The notes under the pieces are model-generated. The model worked only from the letters and a program-made list of their open reading frames with translations. It was not told where the DNA came from and did no database searches. A stretch of 64,000 nucleotides of DNA from Gigaspora margarita (Eukaryota; Glomeromycota; Glomeromycetes; Diversisporales; Gigasporaceae): contig WTPW01000443.1 in assembly GCA_009809945.1 (NCBI GenBank), positions 146,152 to 210,151 on the forward strand, read 5' to 3'. This document shows positions 48,335 to 59,772 of this stretch, one piece after another (within the stretch, counting starts at the first letter, position 1; each line of letters opens with the position of its first letter). The translations under genes were made by a program, and so were the position numbers.

Positions 48335-48619
48335 TAGGGTTCCGCAATTTGATTTGATCTTCAAATATTTGAATCAAATATTTGATCAAATTCAAATTCA
48401 AATTTGACTATATTTGACTTGATCAAATTCAAATTTGGTCAAATTTGATTTGATTTGACAAATATTTGATTTGATTTGAAAATCACTATTAAAAATTCAA
48501 ATTAAATCAAATTCAAATCCAAATATTTGAATCAAATCAAATTCAAATCAGGGTTAATTTGATTTGATCAAATTCAAATTGACCCAATATTTGATTTGAT
48601 TTGAATTTGAGGAACCCTA
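48335..48619. mobile_element. hAT-type MITE, TAGGGTTCC ends, CAAAT-rich
   Basis: Ends TAGGGTTCC and GGAACCCTA. Flanking octamers GTTAGTAA and GTTAGTGA match at 7 of 8. The interior is filled by TTTGATTTGA / AATCAAAT repeats, as in 44837-45101. Confidence 0.88.
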
Positions 48620-49658
48620 GTTAGTGATAGGTAAGTGTGTTCAATATGTAGAGCAGCATATATGTATATATATGTTGTATTATATCATATGAATAAATAA
48701 ATATAATATACTGTATAACAGTATAATAAAAAAATAAAATTATTATATATGAATTGTATAACCATTGCACCATAGATGCATTTTAGTAAAGTCACATTCA
48801 TATTCCATTTATTATCAATAAATCAATAATCAATCACATAATATTGGTTATTGTTATAATAACAAGTTGAAAAGAGCAAACATAGAACATTCCACTTATT
48901 AATAAATCAGATGAAATGGGAAGTTATTTCAGATTATAAATTAAACTTTTATTATTTTGTTTTTTATCAGCTAATTGTTTTTTGTTTAGCTATTGCTTTC
49001 AATTAACTTTCTATATTTTATAGGCAAAATCTAAGTTAGTATCTGGGTACTATACTATGCAATTTTTTATATAAAAATTTTTTTATATAGGATATACTCA
49101 CCAGGTATTTTATATTCTACCATATAATTTTTTTGAGGAGTATACTTTGATGTAGGGTACTATAGTCTGCACTTTATAGTAACATTCAAACCTCTATATA
49201 AATTTGAATAGCTTATTAAATTAATTAGCATTGAATAAAATGAATACCGTTTTATAAAATTTTTACAAGAGATTATATACTTTAAATAATAAGTTTTTAC
49301 TCACTATATTTTTATATTAAATATTTACCTATTTTTTACTATGTTTATTTAATTTCTACTATTTCTTAAAAGTGAGAAATGGGTTGGCTTATGTTTTGTT
49401 GTTTTTTTTTAGATGAGTAAATATGAAATTTTTTTAATTTTATCTAATCAACATGTGATTTTTTGCAGATCAGTAGACTAATTTTTAGGTCTAATTCTGC
49501 AGATCAGTGCATATGTAATATTGAAAAATAAAAACAATAAATTAATTCAAAATGGTAATTTTTAATATAGTAACTAATATTTGTTCATTGTTTGTATAGC
49601 AAAAGCAGAAATATCAAAAGAACATATAAAATATTGTTTAAAAAATATAGAATATATA
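48620..49658. other. AT-rich spacer
   Basis: No gene is seen. GGTACTATA-type repeats at 49043-49180 recall the MITE end at 61298. Confidence 0.4.
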
Positions 49659-49670
49659 CTGTATTGTTAC

Positions 49671-52578
49671 AGGACCAGAAAATCTTTATTATAGGTCCTG
49701 CCATAAAATTTTAATATTTTTTGCAAATCAGGCTTTTTTCTAATTAAGCAAATTAGTTTTATGAACACCTTTAATAAGTTGATAATAATGCAGATCATTG
49801 TTTGTCAGATATCTTATACAATAATTATGTAATTAAAATGAGAATTATATAAATTTGCTATTATATTAATATATTGAGTCTTGAATTCTGTTATTTTTAT
49901 TTGTTTGCCAAACAATATAAAATAATTATATAATATAGTATGATAATATGAGATAACATCACATTAGTACAGTAATAATTTTTCGATCAGAGAATTCTGC
50001 TTCACAGCATTTCTAAATAATCAAAAAAATTGTCATTGTACCAATATAGCTATATTGGAAATATAGTAAGGAGGTTATTGATCATAAATTGTACTATTCA
50101 ATTTTTTTAAATCTCCTTTAATTTTATAGCGCAATATAATATAAATATGCATCAAGAAAAATAACAAGCATGAATGACACAATAAAAAGAAAGTGATTTA
50201 TAGTATAAATAGTATAATACTTATAATCAATAGTAGCTGTGCTATAATGATATATATTAAAAAAAGATAGAATATTTAAGTCATATAATAAATGTCAGGG
50301 ATGATGCTGAAATCGGATGATGCTGAAATCCACGTGATCGCCATATCATCGGATTTCCTAAAATTTCTGAAAATCGTATAAACAATCGATCTACACTACA
50401 TAATCAAAACAATCAAATGGGGTCAGTTAGAGTAGGGTTAATTCAATACTGCATAAATCGCACATTTTGATATCTATATATAAAAGACCTTTTAATTGTA
50501 TCAAAATGGTGACCCTAACCCTAACCCTAAATACAAGACAAATTTTTTTTGTTAGTAGTTTTATAGAGTCGCCTTTTTGATACAGTTAGAAGGTCTTTTA
50601 TAACTGGTTATAGCATTCGATATAGTGTAGATTGATTGTTTACACGATTTTTGAAAATTTTAGGAAATCTGATGATATGGCGATCATGTGGATTTCAGCA
50701 TCATCTGATTTCAGCATCATCTGATTTCAGCATCATCCCTGACAATAAATAACAATATATCAGTCGATTTATGGAATTGGACCTTAAATTAGTCCCCAAA
50801 ATATTCAATGATTTGCAAAAAGTCATATATTAATTGGATATAAATAAAAAATGTACCCCAAAATTACTTGTCAATTTCATTGTCTTTTCTAGAGAATATA
50901 ATAAAACCCATGAGCCTACCTCAAAACACATGAGTTTTTTTAAAAAAAATCGAATTTAATAAAAAGTAGAGAAGTTAATTTTAAATTCAAACTTTTTTTT
51001 AAATTTTTTAAAAATTTAAACCTTACAAAGTTTAACTTTTTAGTTTGTTTAGATCTCATGATGCACACTTTTTTAGATTTTGTAGTTTAGATCTTGCGGC
51101 ACATATTTAGATCTTGCAACATATATTTATCTTTAGTACGTCGAAATCAAATTTTTGTGGTTATCACAACCAAAAATTTATTTTGGAAATTATGTTATAA
51201 GCAAATACATGTTGTAGTTATAAAGATTTAGGTACTATCAAAATTCTTGTAGTTCTGTAGTTATAAAGGTTAAGGTACTGACAAAATTCCTAATGAAAGA
51301 ATCAGAGTCGAAAAGGACAAAAAAAAGGCATTTGAATGTTATAAAAATCTGCAGAGATAGGTAATGCTAATAGAATAAATAAAGTTGGAGATTGCTAAAT
51401 AGTGTTGGGATCAAAAAGGGTAAAAGAAGGTATTTGAATATTTATAATTCTATCAGTTGGAATTAACTGATTAAAGAAGCAATGATTGCTTTATTTTTTT
51501 ATTGAAAATGGTACAATTAAAAATTCTATTTTAATCTGTAACAAGTTTTGGGAAGATTATACATACCTACCGATTTGTATTTTTTTTTAATAAAAAATTT
51601 TATTTTTTGCCTTGCATATAACATGATGTTCCAAAATTATAATAGCGGGTCAGTTCTTTTTTTTTTTTTTTAATCTACTAAAAGCTTTCGAATATTTAAT
51701 TTTAAATAATTTGTCAAAGAAAAAAACCATTTTTTAATGGATCAAAAATAAATATAATTAATATTTAACTGCACTTAAAAATCCAAGCAAATCATATAAC
51801 CAAATATTAAAATTGGATAACTCATAATTTTAAATACTTTATTTAGGTGTAATTAAAACTTCATACAATTAAGTCGATTAAAAATAATCTATGGGTGCAA
51901 GCTTATTTTATTATTATAAGATAATTTGTGTTGTGTACCAAATAACAAAGCATGCTAGTCAAGACAAAAACCTGGTGAAAAATTTTTTTTTATTATGCCT
52001 ATGTTTTTTTTAAGTATGAAAAACATGACAATTTAAAAAATGCAATTTGAAAAGGCAACTCCAAAAGTGATAGCAAAATTGGCAACAGCTACAAAATTCA
52101 AAGCAAAGATTAGTAAAAAATAAATAAAAAAAACTTCATAGCTTTCTATAAATTAGACGAATACGACCTGACAATAAAAACTTCAAAAATGACAATAGCA
52201 GAAATGCAATGCGAAATTGATTGTATATAACATATAAATTGTATAACTATTAATATATATATATCAGATATGCAGATCATTATGTAATTAATGTATATAT
52301 TATTTGAACCCCAAAATTTTTAGAGTATTCTAAAAATCACCTGATATGGTTATATAATAATGAAGTGAATTAGATTGTGACTAGTACCTTTTTTGGTAAT
52401 CTATATATGCAAATCTATCTATAGGCAGTGACCAATTTTTCTGTGAATTATACAAAGCTAGTGACTTTACAGAACTTATGATTATTTAAATCTATTTAAA
52501 GTTAATCACATATTCTAAATTTATAATATTGTTCAAATATGGTAGTGTGTGGACCTATAATAAAGATTTTCTAGTCCT
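49671..52578. mobile_element. hAT-like element A, 2.9 kb, no transposase seen
   Basis: Ends AGGACCAGAAAATCTTTATT and the complement of GATTTTCTAGTCCT. Flanking octamers ATTGTTAC and ATTGTCAC match at 7 of 8. The first 620 bp and last 200 bp align with element B (57899-60005). It contains a 450-bp foldback (50294-50743). The middle (50750-52200) has no recognisable frame. Confidence 0.85.
50294..50743. mobile_element. foldback element with repeated GGATGATGCTGAAATC ends
   Basis: A perfect 7-bp duplication, AATAAAT, flanks GTCAGGGATGATGCTGAAAT ends. The 16-bp unit is present twice at the left end and three times at the right. The arms continue through CATATCATCGGATTTCC. Three CCCTAA telomere-like units sit in the middle (50513-50531). 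Element B of the same family lacks this insertion. Confidence 0.9.
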
Positions 52579-52684
52579 ATTGTCACAAAATAATGCCCAG
52601 GAGTAAAATTACAAATTTAGTCTAAAATAAGCTTAATTTGGGCCAAACCTCTAAATTCATGCCCATTATTTTGTAACAATACAG

Positions 52685-53322
52685 TAATAAGAATTAAAAC
52701 AAAATAAAGTTTTTAGAACAATAATATATATTAAACCTTTTTATAGTCATATTTTATATAATTACTTCTCTATATAAAAATCTAATTTTGTCAAATAAGC
52801 TACTATAAATATATATAAAAAACCTCTATATAAGTATAATTCTTTATTGGCACATTTTAAAAAAGTTACTATGTGATTATAAAGAGAATTAACTATACTA
52901 ATATTAAGGGTAGAGTGTATGTAGATTATTTTTCATATGATCTATATGGTAAATAAAAGAATGCTTCTAATAAAACTTTTTAATATCTTAACTAATATGT
53001 GTCAAATTTATGTAATATATAGTTTAATCCACTTTGGTTATAATTATAAAGTTCTGCAATATTTATTGCTTTAAAAAAATTAATTTTGTATATAATAATA
53101 ATTCTGAGATCAACCTATGTTTTTTCTGTATAGTACAAAGATTTGCTAATTCTAATCGGTCAAATTATACAATGTTTGTTATACAAAATTAATCTACAAT
53201 CTATTTTGTATGAATTTAAAAATATTGACACCCTATCTTTAATTTATCAAAATCTATTTTTATTGGGTTAGATTTTACTTTATATAATTATTGTAAAGTA
53301 TGAATTAGTATATATTGCTATA
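52685..53322. other. AT-rich spacer
   Basis: No gene. 52907-52945 is a lone terminus of the AAGGGTAGA family, and 52690-52740 is part of a dispersed repeat also near 28985. Confidence 0.45.
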
Positions 53323-53324
53323 TA

Positions 53325-54057
53325 CAGTCAGACCCCTAAGTGCACACCCTCTCTATATGCACACTATAGCCCAGTTCCAAGCTCAGGACTTAAGCACCTT
53401 CTATATTCTGCATGTGCCAAAATTTCTAGAGTTTAAAGCATATGTATGCACCCTTCTAACTGCATGCATATGACTAATTTCAAAGTTGGCCAAAATAATA
53501 CTAGATTTTCTATAGTTTATTTTCAAATATAATCAATTTTGAGTAATCACCAATAGTCATTACATAGTAAAGTCTAAATTTTACTAAGCAAATCAAATAT
53601 TATCATTTAAGTAAACTTATTTGGAAGCTCAAAATATATATATGCTAAAATTTTATTAAAATCAAAATACTTTTTATTATTTGATTTTAATTTTTAATTT
53701 TAACTAATATATTTTTTTTAAAAGATTCTAATTTTTTTGTTGAACTTAAAAATTAAAATCTAAATAATAAAAACTTCTCCAAATTGATAGAAATTTTAGA
53801 GTATGTGTATTCTGAGCTTCTGAACAAGTTTACTTAAGTGATTGTAATCAATTTGCTTAATAAACTTTGGACTTTACTATGTAGCAACTATTATCAATCA
53901 TGGGGTAGCTCATTTTTGAGTAAAAGGCATTGAAGTGTTAATCACGTGTTTGACTTCACTTTTGATTGGCTATCTAAGTTAATTCTATAAATGCACACTT
54001 CCTCTAAGTGCACACTTATACCTGGTCCCTAGAGTGTGCACTTAGGGGGTCTGACTG
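53325..54057. mobile_element. Tc1/mariner-type foldback, CAGTCAGACCCC ends
   Basis: Ends CAGTCAGACCCCTAAGTGC and GCACTTAGGGGGTCTGACTG lie between TA dinucleotides (53323-53324, 54058-54059). CAGTCAGACC-type termini with TA duplication are typical of pogo/Tc1-like elements. The arms carry the same core as the elements at 1716 and 6459 (CATAGTAAAGTCTAAAT, AAGTAAACTTATTTGGAAG). No transposase. Confidence 0.9.
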
Positions 54058-54233
54058 TATATTGTAAGCTTATAAGAAAATAGTATATAATATAGTAAAA
54101 ATTTATTATTAAAATAATTTTTTTTAACTATATACTGATTGTATAAATTAATAACTCTTTTTTTAGAATTGGATTAATAGAAATCAGACAGATATTTTTT
54201 ACTTTTTTTTAAAAACTTTAAACAAGAATAATT
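54058..54233. other. AT-rich spacer
   Basis: No gene. Part of a dispersed repeat related to 29230-29260. Confidence 0.35.
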
Positions 54234-54596
54234 TACCGTATTACTGCGAAATAACGATCATGGGTATTGTTTTAAAAATCGCATCCCCTAAAAATAGCAT
54301 ACTGGGTTTCGAAATAATGCCCATGCGCATCCCAAAATAGCGCGCCATATATAGCTCAACCATCTGACTTTATTCAAACAAACTGAATAACTTTATTTAA
54401 CATATCTGGAAAACATATGGGATAAGGGTTTGCTACCCTTGGCGGCTCTAATATATAATCACATTTCCCACTACAGATACATATATTCATCACAACAGCA
54501 AATGAAAGGATCCCCTATAATGCTCTGTCTGTTCCTAGGTAAAGAGACGATCTGAAACCATTCACGGATAAAATGCCTTCATGTAGAGAGAAACCA

Positions 54597-55099
54597 TCAA
54601 ATCTTCCCATAGCTGTAAAGAGAATCGGTAACTATGTTCCTGCCAATTTGAGCGAGGTTCATTCTTATGGTCCTTGCACTGCCACTTGCAGCCATGGAGC
54701 CAAATACAGCAACTGGTCCTTGCACTGCCACTTGCAGCCGTGGAGCCAAATACAACAACTGGTCCTTGCACTGCCACTTGCAGTCGTGGAGCCAAATACA
54801 ACAACTGGTCCTTGCACTGCCACTTGCAGCCGCAGAGCCAACTACCTCTGGTCCTTGCACTGCCACTTGCAGCCGTGGAGCCAGGTACTCAACAGGTCCT
54901 TGCACTGCTAATGCAGCCGTGGAGCCTGGTATAACAAAAAAAACAACACTGTTTGCTTGAATTCGGGTGGGTAAGAGAGAGAGATAGATCCAGCCTTCAC
55001 AAGGCGAGTGATAGCGAAAAGAAAGATAACCTTCTTCACTAAGATTCTTGGCCTTAAATACTCCTCCTGTATCACTGGTTCATACTTGGCCACAGCCAT
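54597..55099 (-). other. gene-like open frames over the minisatellite, unproven
   Basis: Minus strand: a frame starting MAVAKYEPVIQEEYLRPRIL at 55099 runs 63 codons to a stop at 54908, at the edge of the minisatellite. Overlapping frames then run through the repeat and end in RIGRNIV-like or EDLMVSLYMKAFYP sequences. The first 50 codons look protein-like, but no family is recognised. Several frames on both strands are open over the same bases because the repeat unit lacks stops. A spliced gene is possible but not supported. Confidence 0.3.
54669..54933. repeat. 46-bp GC-rich minisatellite, about 6 units
   Basis: Units start GGTCCTTGCACTGCCACTTG and continue CAGCCGTGGAGCC; the first three are 46 bp and later ones are 43-45 bp or truncated. 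The unit is free of stop codons in most frames, and 46 is not a multiple of 3. Confidence 0.93.
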
Positions 55100-55480
55100 T
55101 CCCCTATTACCAATCTAACAATCATAACCATGTGAATTTAAAATCATATGCAAATCTTAAATTAGCTGTAAATACAAGTTACAAAATCTCATGACAATAA
55201 TCAAAGAATAAAAGGATACATAACAAAACTGTACATAATCAGTCATAAAGTCATCTGATCTCACAATAATGATCGCCCTGTCACTTCGTTGACAGGCTTT
55301 TCATTTTCAAATAAATATTCATATACTCCACATGGGCACTATTTTGAATATCTTATACATATTTGCTTAAAAAATTGGGTTACCTCAAAATAGCGCACAT
55401 GCGCGCACTCAAAATAGCGCACAGGTGATCGAATCACCATGCAGGTGCATGTTATTTCATGGTAATATGGTAACAAATTT

Positions 55481-55640
55481 TAAACAAATTTAATATTTTT
55501 TTAAAAAAATTTATTTTGCAAGTTTATAAAAAATTAATTTTGATTAAGTTTTTGTTAAATTACTTTTGTTATAAAGTTTTAAAAATATTTTTATAAAAAA
55601 TTTGCTTGATTTCTATTATCTCAATTTTATATATTGAAAA
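55481..55640. repeat. dispersed repeat also at 29500-29674
   Basis: The two share TTTTTGTTAAATTACTTTGTT-type sequence and ATAAAAAATTTGCTTG. In both places a foldback element sits directly after it. Confidence 0.6.
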
Positions 55641-55646
55641 CTATCT

Positions 55647-56016
55647 GGGCCCTCAAAAGTAGAAACCAGTCAATTTGACAATTTTTTGAAAATTAACCTG
55701 TTTAATAGATCAGGTGTAAAATTAAAGGCCCAATCTTTTTTACTTAATAATGAAGGCCTGATTACTTAATAAATTTTTGCAATACAACAGCTAAAAGCTT
55801 TTGATACTGTAATCTAAAAATAGATTTACCAAGATTTACCATTAGTAATACAAGTATTATACAGATCTACAGATCTAATAATCCTGTTTAAACAAGTTTG
55901 TTAATCATAAATAAGTTATTTTTAGATTGTTTTGATTTTGTATAACAAAATAGTTTTTGCTGATTTCTCAAAACCTGTGATCAGCCAAATTGTCTAGTTT
56001 CTACTTTTGAGGGCCC
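55647..56016. mobile_element. MITE, GGGCCCTCAAAAGTAG ends
   Basis: Inverted ends of about 30 bp (GGGCCCTCAAAAGTAGAAAC on both sides) enclose 370 bp. ATCT flanks both ends and may be a 4-bp target duplication. End segment AGTAGAAACCAG is shared with the MITE at 16606. Confidence 0.85.
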
Positions 56017-56279
56017 ATCTATTTAAAACTACAAAATTTAATACTTTAATCCAAAAATATGAATTTGTAGTATTTTGTTAATCTAGTGTTACTCATAATA
56101 AGAGCAGTTGTGCACATGCTTGCCAAATTTATTTCTTTATAAAAATTAGTACATGAAAGATTTATATTAACAGTGATGTATATGGACAATTGTGAATAAC
56201 AATTATGTAATTTTGGACAATTTGAACAATTTTAAACAATTAAATAAAGTAATTTTACTTAAGATTTTATTAAGATAAT

Positions 56280-57120
56280 AGGACATGTTCTAATGTGTTT
56301 TGTTACTTATAAATCAAATAAGTTAATTCACCTAATTTTTTATATAAATTTATACAAAAAACTGTTTAAATTAAAATTTATTTAAAAATATACATATTCT
56401 TTAGTATTTAATATTTTTAATTTAAAGTTTTAGTTCTTTATTTTATATAGTTCAAAGAGAATCTTTTTTAAAGTTGATCAATTCTTTATTATATTTTTAA
56501 GTCAAATAACTAACAACTACATGCAATAATATGATTGGTCAAAATAATCTTTTAAAAATATAAAAGATACTATTAAGTAAACATTTCTTGTATTCTAATT
56601 GAAAGTCAAAAAGAAGGCTATTCTGATTCTAATAATAGCTAAATTATCAAAATTGGTTTAGTGAATTCCAAGATACTTGGGATCAAAAAGAAAATATAAA
56701 GGTCTGCAAATTTACTATTATACAAAGTAATATAAATTATATTACTTGTGTAATAGTAGATTTGTAGATTCTTATATTCTCTTCTTTGATTCCAAGTATC
56801 TTGGGATCTACTAAGCCAATTTTAATAATTTAACTACTATAAGAATCAAAGAAACTTATTTTTAACTTTAATTAGAACACAAGAACCATTACTTAATAGC
56901 ATCTTTTATATTTTTAAAAGATTATTTTAACCAATTATATTATTGCTTGGGTGTGTTAGTCATTTGATTTAAAGAATATAATAAAGAATTGAGAATTTTA
57001 AAGGAAGATTTTCTTAGAATTAAGAACTAAAACTTTAATTAAATACTAAAGAATATATATTTAAAATTTAAAGAAAGGTTTATATATTATTTTAAGTAAA
57101 TTTAATTTAAATAATTTTTT
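56280..57120. mobile_element. foldback element related to 32241-33207
   Basis: Arms of about 400 bp are inverted around 56727. They share CCAAGATACTTGGGATC and AGTAGATTTG-type blocks with the 32241 element. No coding. Exact ends are uncertain. Confidence 0.7.
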
Positions 57121-57890
57121 TGTACAGTACAAGACAGCAAGAAGCATCCAATTTTTTTGGAGGCACCAAATTTGGTTATGTAGTACAATTTCTAATTGAC
57201 AAGCTCACACGCATTAATGTGGATGTCCGTGCCTATCCGGTACAAGTTTCTAACAGAGCTAGCAGAATTTTACAAGTTTGGTGATTTCAGAAAATTTGGC
57301 GAATATAAACAAAAATAACTTATTTTATTAAGGTACCAAATTTGTGTTAAGTAATACAACTTCTATTTGGCTAATTTTTATTAAGCTACCAAAATTGATT
57401 TATGTAATATGGATTGCTCAATTTTTACTAATGAGTATTAACCAATAAAATCGCCTGCACGTGACTACTTTAATATGATTGGGTAATTTTTTGCACCAGA
57501 TTTCTGTTTTACTATTAAAATTACCCAAATTTGATCTCTTATAACTTTTGTAAAAAACAAGATATTAAAAATCTGTCTTACAGATTTGTAGTTTAGGTTA
57601 TAAATAATAAATTTGTAAGAGGAATTTGTAAAATAATTATTTGTTATGAAGTTATAAGACCTTAACAACTATGAAAATTGGATATTTCGTGCTATCCTGT
57701 ACTGTATAAATTTATATATAAAATTAGTGTATTATCTTAATTGATTTATAAGTAATAGTATTTTAAACCCTAAAAAAATAGTTTGTAAGAGCACTGACAT
57801 TTATTTAGAAGTGGGAGTAAGCCAAATCTTAACTTATATAAAAAAAATTTTAGCTAAATAACTTTAACTAAATGTATTATCTGAAGTAAG
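57121..57890. other. spacer with weak repeats
   Basis: Three diverged copies of an ACCAAATTTG-TTA-GTAATACAA type unit lie between 57165 and 57430. A minus-strand frame at 57465-57668 is unsupported. Confidence 0.4.
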
Positions 57891-58004
57891 AGTAAGCCAG
57901 GACTAGAAAATCTTTTTTATAGGTCCCTGCTATAAAAATTTTAATTATATTTTTTGTGAATTAGTTTTTAAACATCTTTAATAAGTTGATAATAATGCGA
58001 ATCA

Positions 58005-58872
58005 ATTTTTTTTTCACTTAACAACCTTGCGCTACCTTTATTAATTACTTTTTAAGTACAATATATGAACTAATATTACATGGTATGCTATTACCCGGCA
58101 TTCTACTAATGCCCAGGTATGGTTGCTGCACCGAGCTTTATTCCTCCCAGCAAACCCCGCTGAATCGCACGGTCGTAAGCTTGCTGGTACGGATCGCAGT
58201 CCAGACACGCCACTACGAGTTCTTGAAGTATCCTTTCAGACTTCAGCCTCTCAATACGTCTCATGACTTCAGTTATTCAAATCAGTAGTTCTGACTCAAG
58301 GACGATCCCGGGGTTTTGATTTCAACCACTGCGGCGTCACTTCTATTCGGAATGCCTGCGGCCGGGTCTTCTTCACAACGAGAGTACAACTGGCCACACA
58401 TTCACTTTTGGTGCCTAATTTGAGTAGTCTGCCCGAAGGTTCCACACCAGTTGCCATCAGTGTTTAAAATTCAACGTTCTCAGTGTTCTCAAAGAACATT
58501 AAACAATTTTTGAGAACATAAACTATTAAAATATGTTCTCTATTTGAGAACATTCAAAAAATTTTTTTAATATTAAACAAATTTTAATTTTCCTATATAA
58601 AGAACATTAAAGTTTTACTGAGAACATTAAGAAATTAAAAATGTTCTTTTTGAGAACATAAAACCAAATTTGAATTTTAAACACTGGTTGCCATACCTGC
58701 AACCCAACTACGGAAATTGCCTATTTAAGCTCTCTGATTATGCAAAGCCTCTTTCCCAATTTGGTGACCCACATCATAGATTTTAAGATTTCGCCGCCAC
58801 CGAAAATCGAACCAGCAACCTTCCAATTTGCATCCTCGGAGCATAACCGCTATGCTATCAGCCCGGAGGACT
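58005..58872 (-). mobile_element. SINE family 2, copy b, with poly(A) and target duplication
   Basis: A 14-bp duplication (AATAATGCGAATCA at 57991-58004; AATAATGTGAATCA at 58873-58886; 13 of 14 match) flanks it. On the minus strand it starts AGTCCTCCGGGCTGATAGC, with A box TAGCATAGCGG and B box GGTTGCTGGTTCGATTTTC, and ends in a short poly(A) (58005-58014). The body is about 630 bp once the inserted MITE is removed, and is GC richer than the flank. It is transcribed, if at all, by RNA polymerase III. The open frame at 58085-58288 is not supported. Confidence 0.92.
58458..58686. mobile_element. hAT-type MITE, CAGTGTTTAAAATTC ends
   Basis: GTTGCCAT flanks it perfectly (58450-58457, 58687-58694). 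Ends CAGTGTTTAAAATTC and GAATTTTAAACACTG are perfect inverted repeats. The interior has many TGAGAACATT motifs in both orientations. It interrupts the family 2 SINE. Confidence 0.96.
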
Positions 58873-59372
58873 AATAATGTGAATCATTGTTTGGTCAGAT
58901 ATCTTTTACAATAATATCATTATAAATATATTGAGTCTTGAATTCTGTTATTCTTATTTGTTTACCAAGCAATATAAACAAATTATAAAATATAGTATAA
59001 TAATATATGATAATATCACATTAGTACAGTAATAATTTTTGGCAGAGAATGCTATGAAGTAGTATTTTCTAAATAATCAAAAAATTGTTATTGTACCAAT
59101 GTGGCTATATTGGTAATATAGTATAGTAGTCATTGATTATAAATTGTACTATTTATATTTTTTTAAAACTCCTTCAATTCATATAGTGCAACATAATATA
59201 AGTATAGATGACATATGCATTATGCAAAATAACAAGCATAAATAATGCAATAAAAAGAAAGTGATTTAAACATAAATCGTATAATACTCATGATCAGTAG
59301 TAACTGCGCTATAATAATATATATCATAAAAAGACTATCGCTATAGAATATTTAAGTTATATAATAAATAAT

Positions 59373-59772
59373 GATTACTATATTAGCATAAAATAACACA
59401 CCTGTGCTGTATTTTGATCACCTGTGCACTATTTTTGTACATGCATATGTGCTATTTCAAAGCAATACCAATTTTTTTATATGTTATATATTCATTTACA
59501 TGGTATGCTATTATGCTCTTGGTGTCAAATTTTAACAACATGCACTTAGAAAACAATATGTAAAGTATATTTTTAGAGATAAAATATATATGTTTGTACC
59601 AGCATTTGAGTGTTTATTTAGAGAGTGTGTGCACTTATAGAAGGTACACTTAAAGAGGTTTCACTGTATATAAGGTGCACACTATTTTGGGATGCACATA
59701 GATGTTAATTTGTACTATTTTTAGGGGATGCATTTTTGAAATAACACTCATAATTGTTATTTTATAGTAATG
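59373..59772. mobile_element. inverted-repeat element related to 54234-55473
   Basis: Left TACTATATTAGCATAAAATA and right complement TACTACATTACTATAAAATA are inverted, with GTGCACTATTTT motifs inside. Element A lacks it. A pogo-like terminus (TTTCACTGTATA) at about 59660 lies within. The target duplication is uncertain. Confidence 0.65.

Larger units (their letters stand above)
49659..52684. mobile_element. small TA-flanked MITE split by hAT element A
   Basis: The outer ends CTGTATTGTTAC (49659-49670) and GTAACAATACAG (52673-52684) lie between TA dinucleotides. The right part continues inwards as a foldback of ACAAAATAATGCCC and GGGCAT...ATTATTTTGT. With the 2.9-kb insert and its duplicated octamer removed, about 110 bp remain. 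Confidence 0.75.
54234..55473. mobile_element. 1.24-kb inverted-repeat element around a GC-rich island
   Basis: Left TTTACCGTATTACTGCGAAATA and right complement (TACCATATTACCATGAAATA) are inverted. CAAAATAGCGCRC motifs recur inside both ends. A short relative lies at 59373-59772. The centre (54400-55320) is much richer in G+C than its surroundings and holds the 46-bp minisatellite, so it may be captured host or foreign sequence. Confidence 0.65.

Noticed and set aside
58790..58872. tRNA gene on the minus strand
   Set aside because: Same reasoning: it is the head of a family 2 SINE flanked by a 14-bp duplication.
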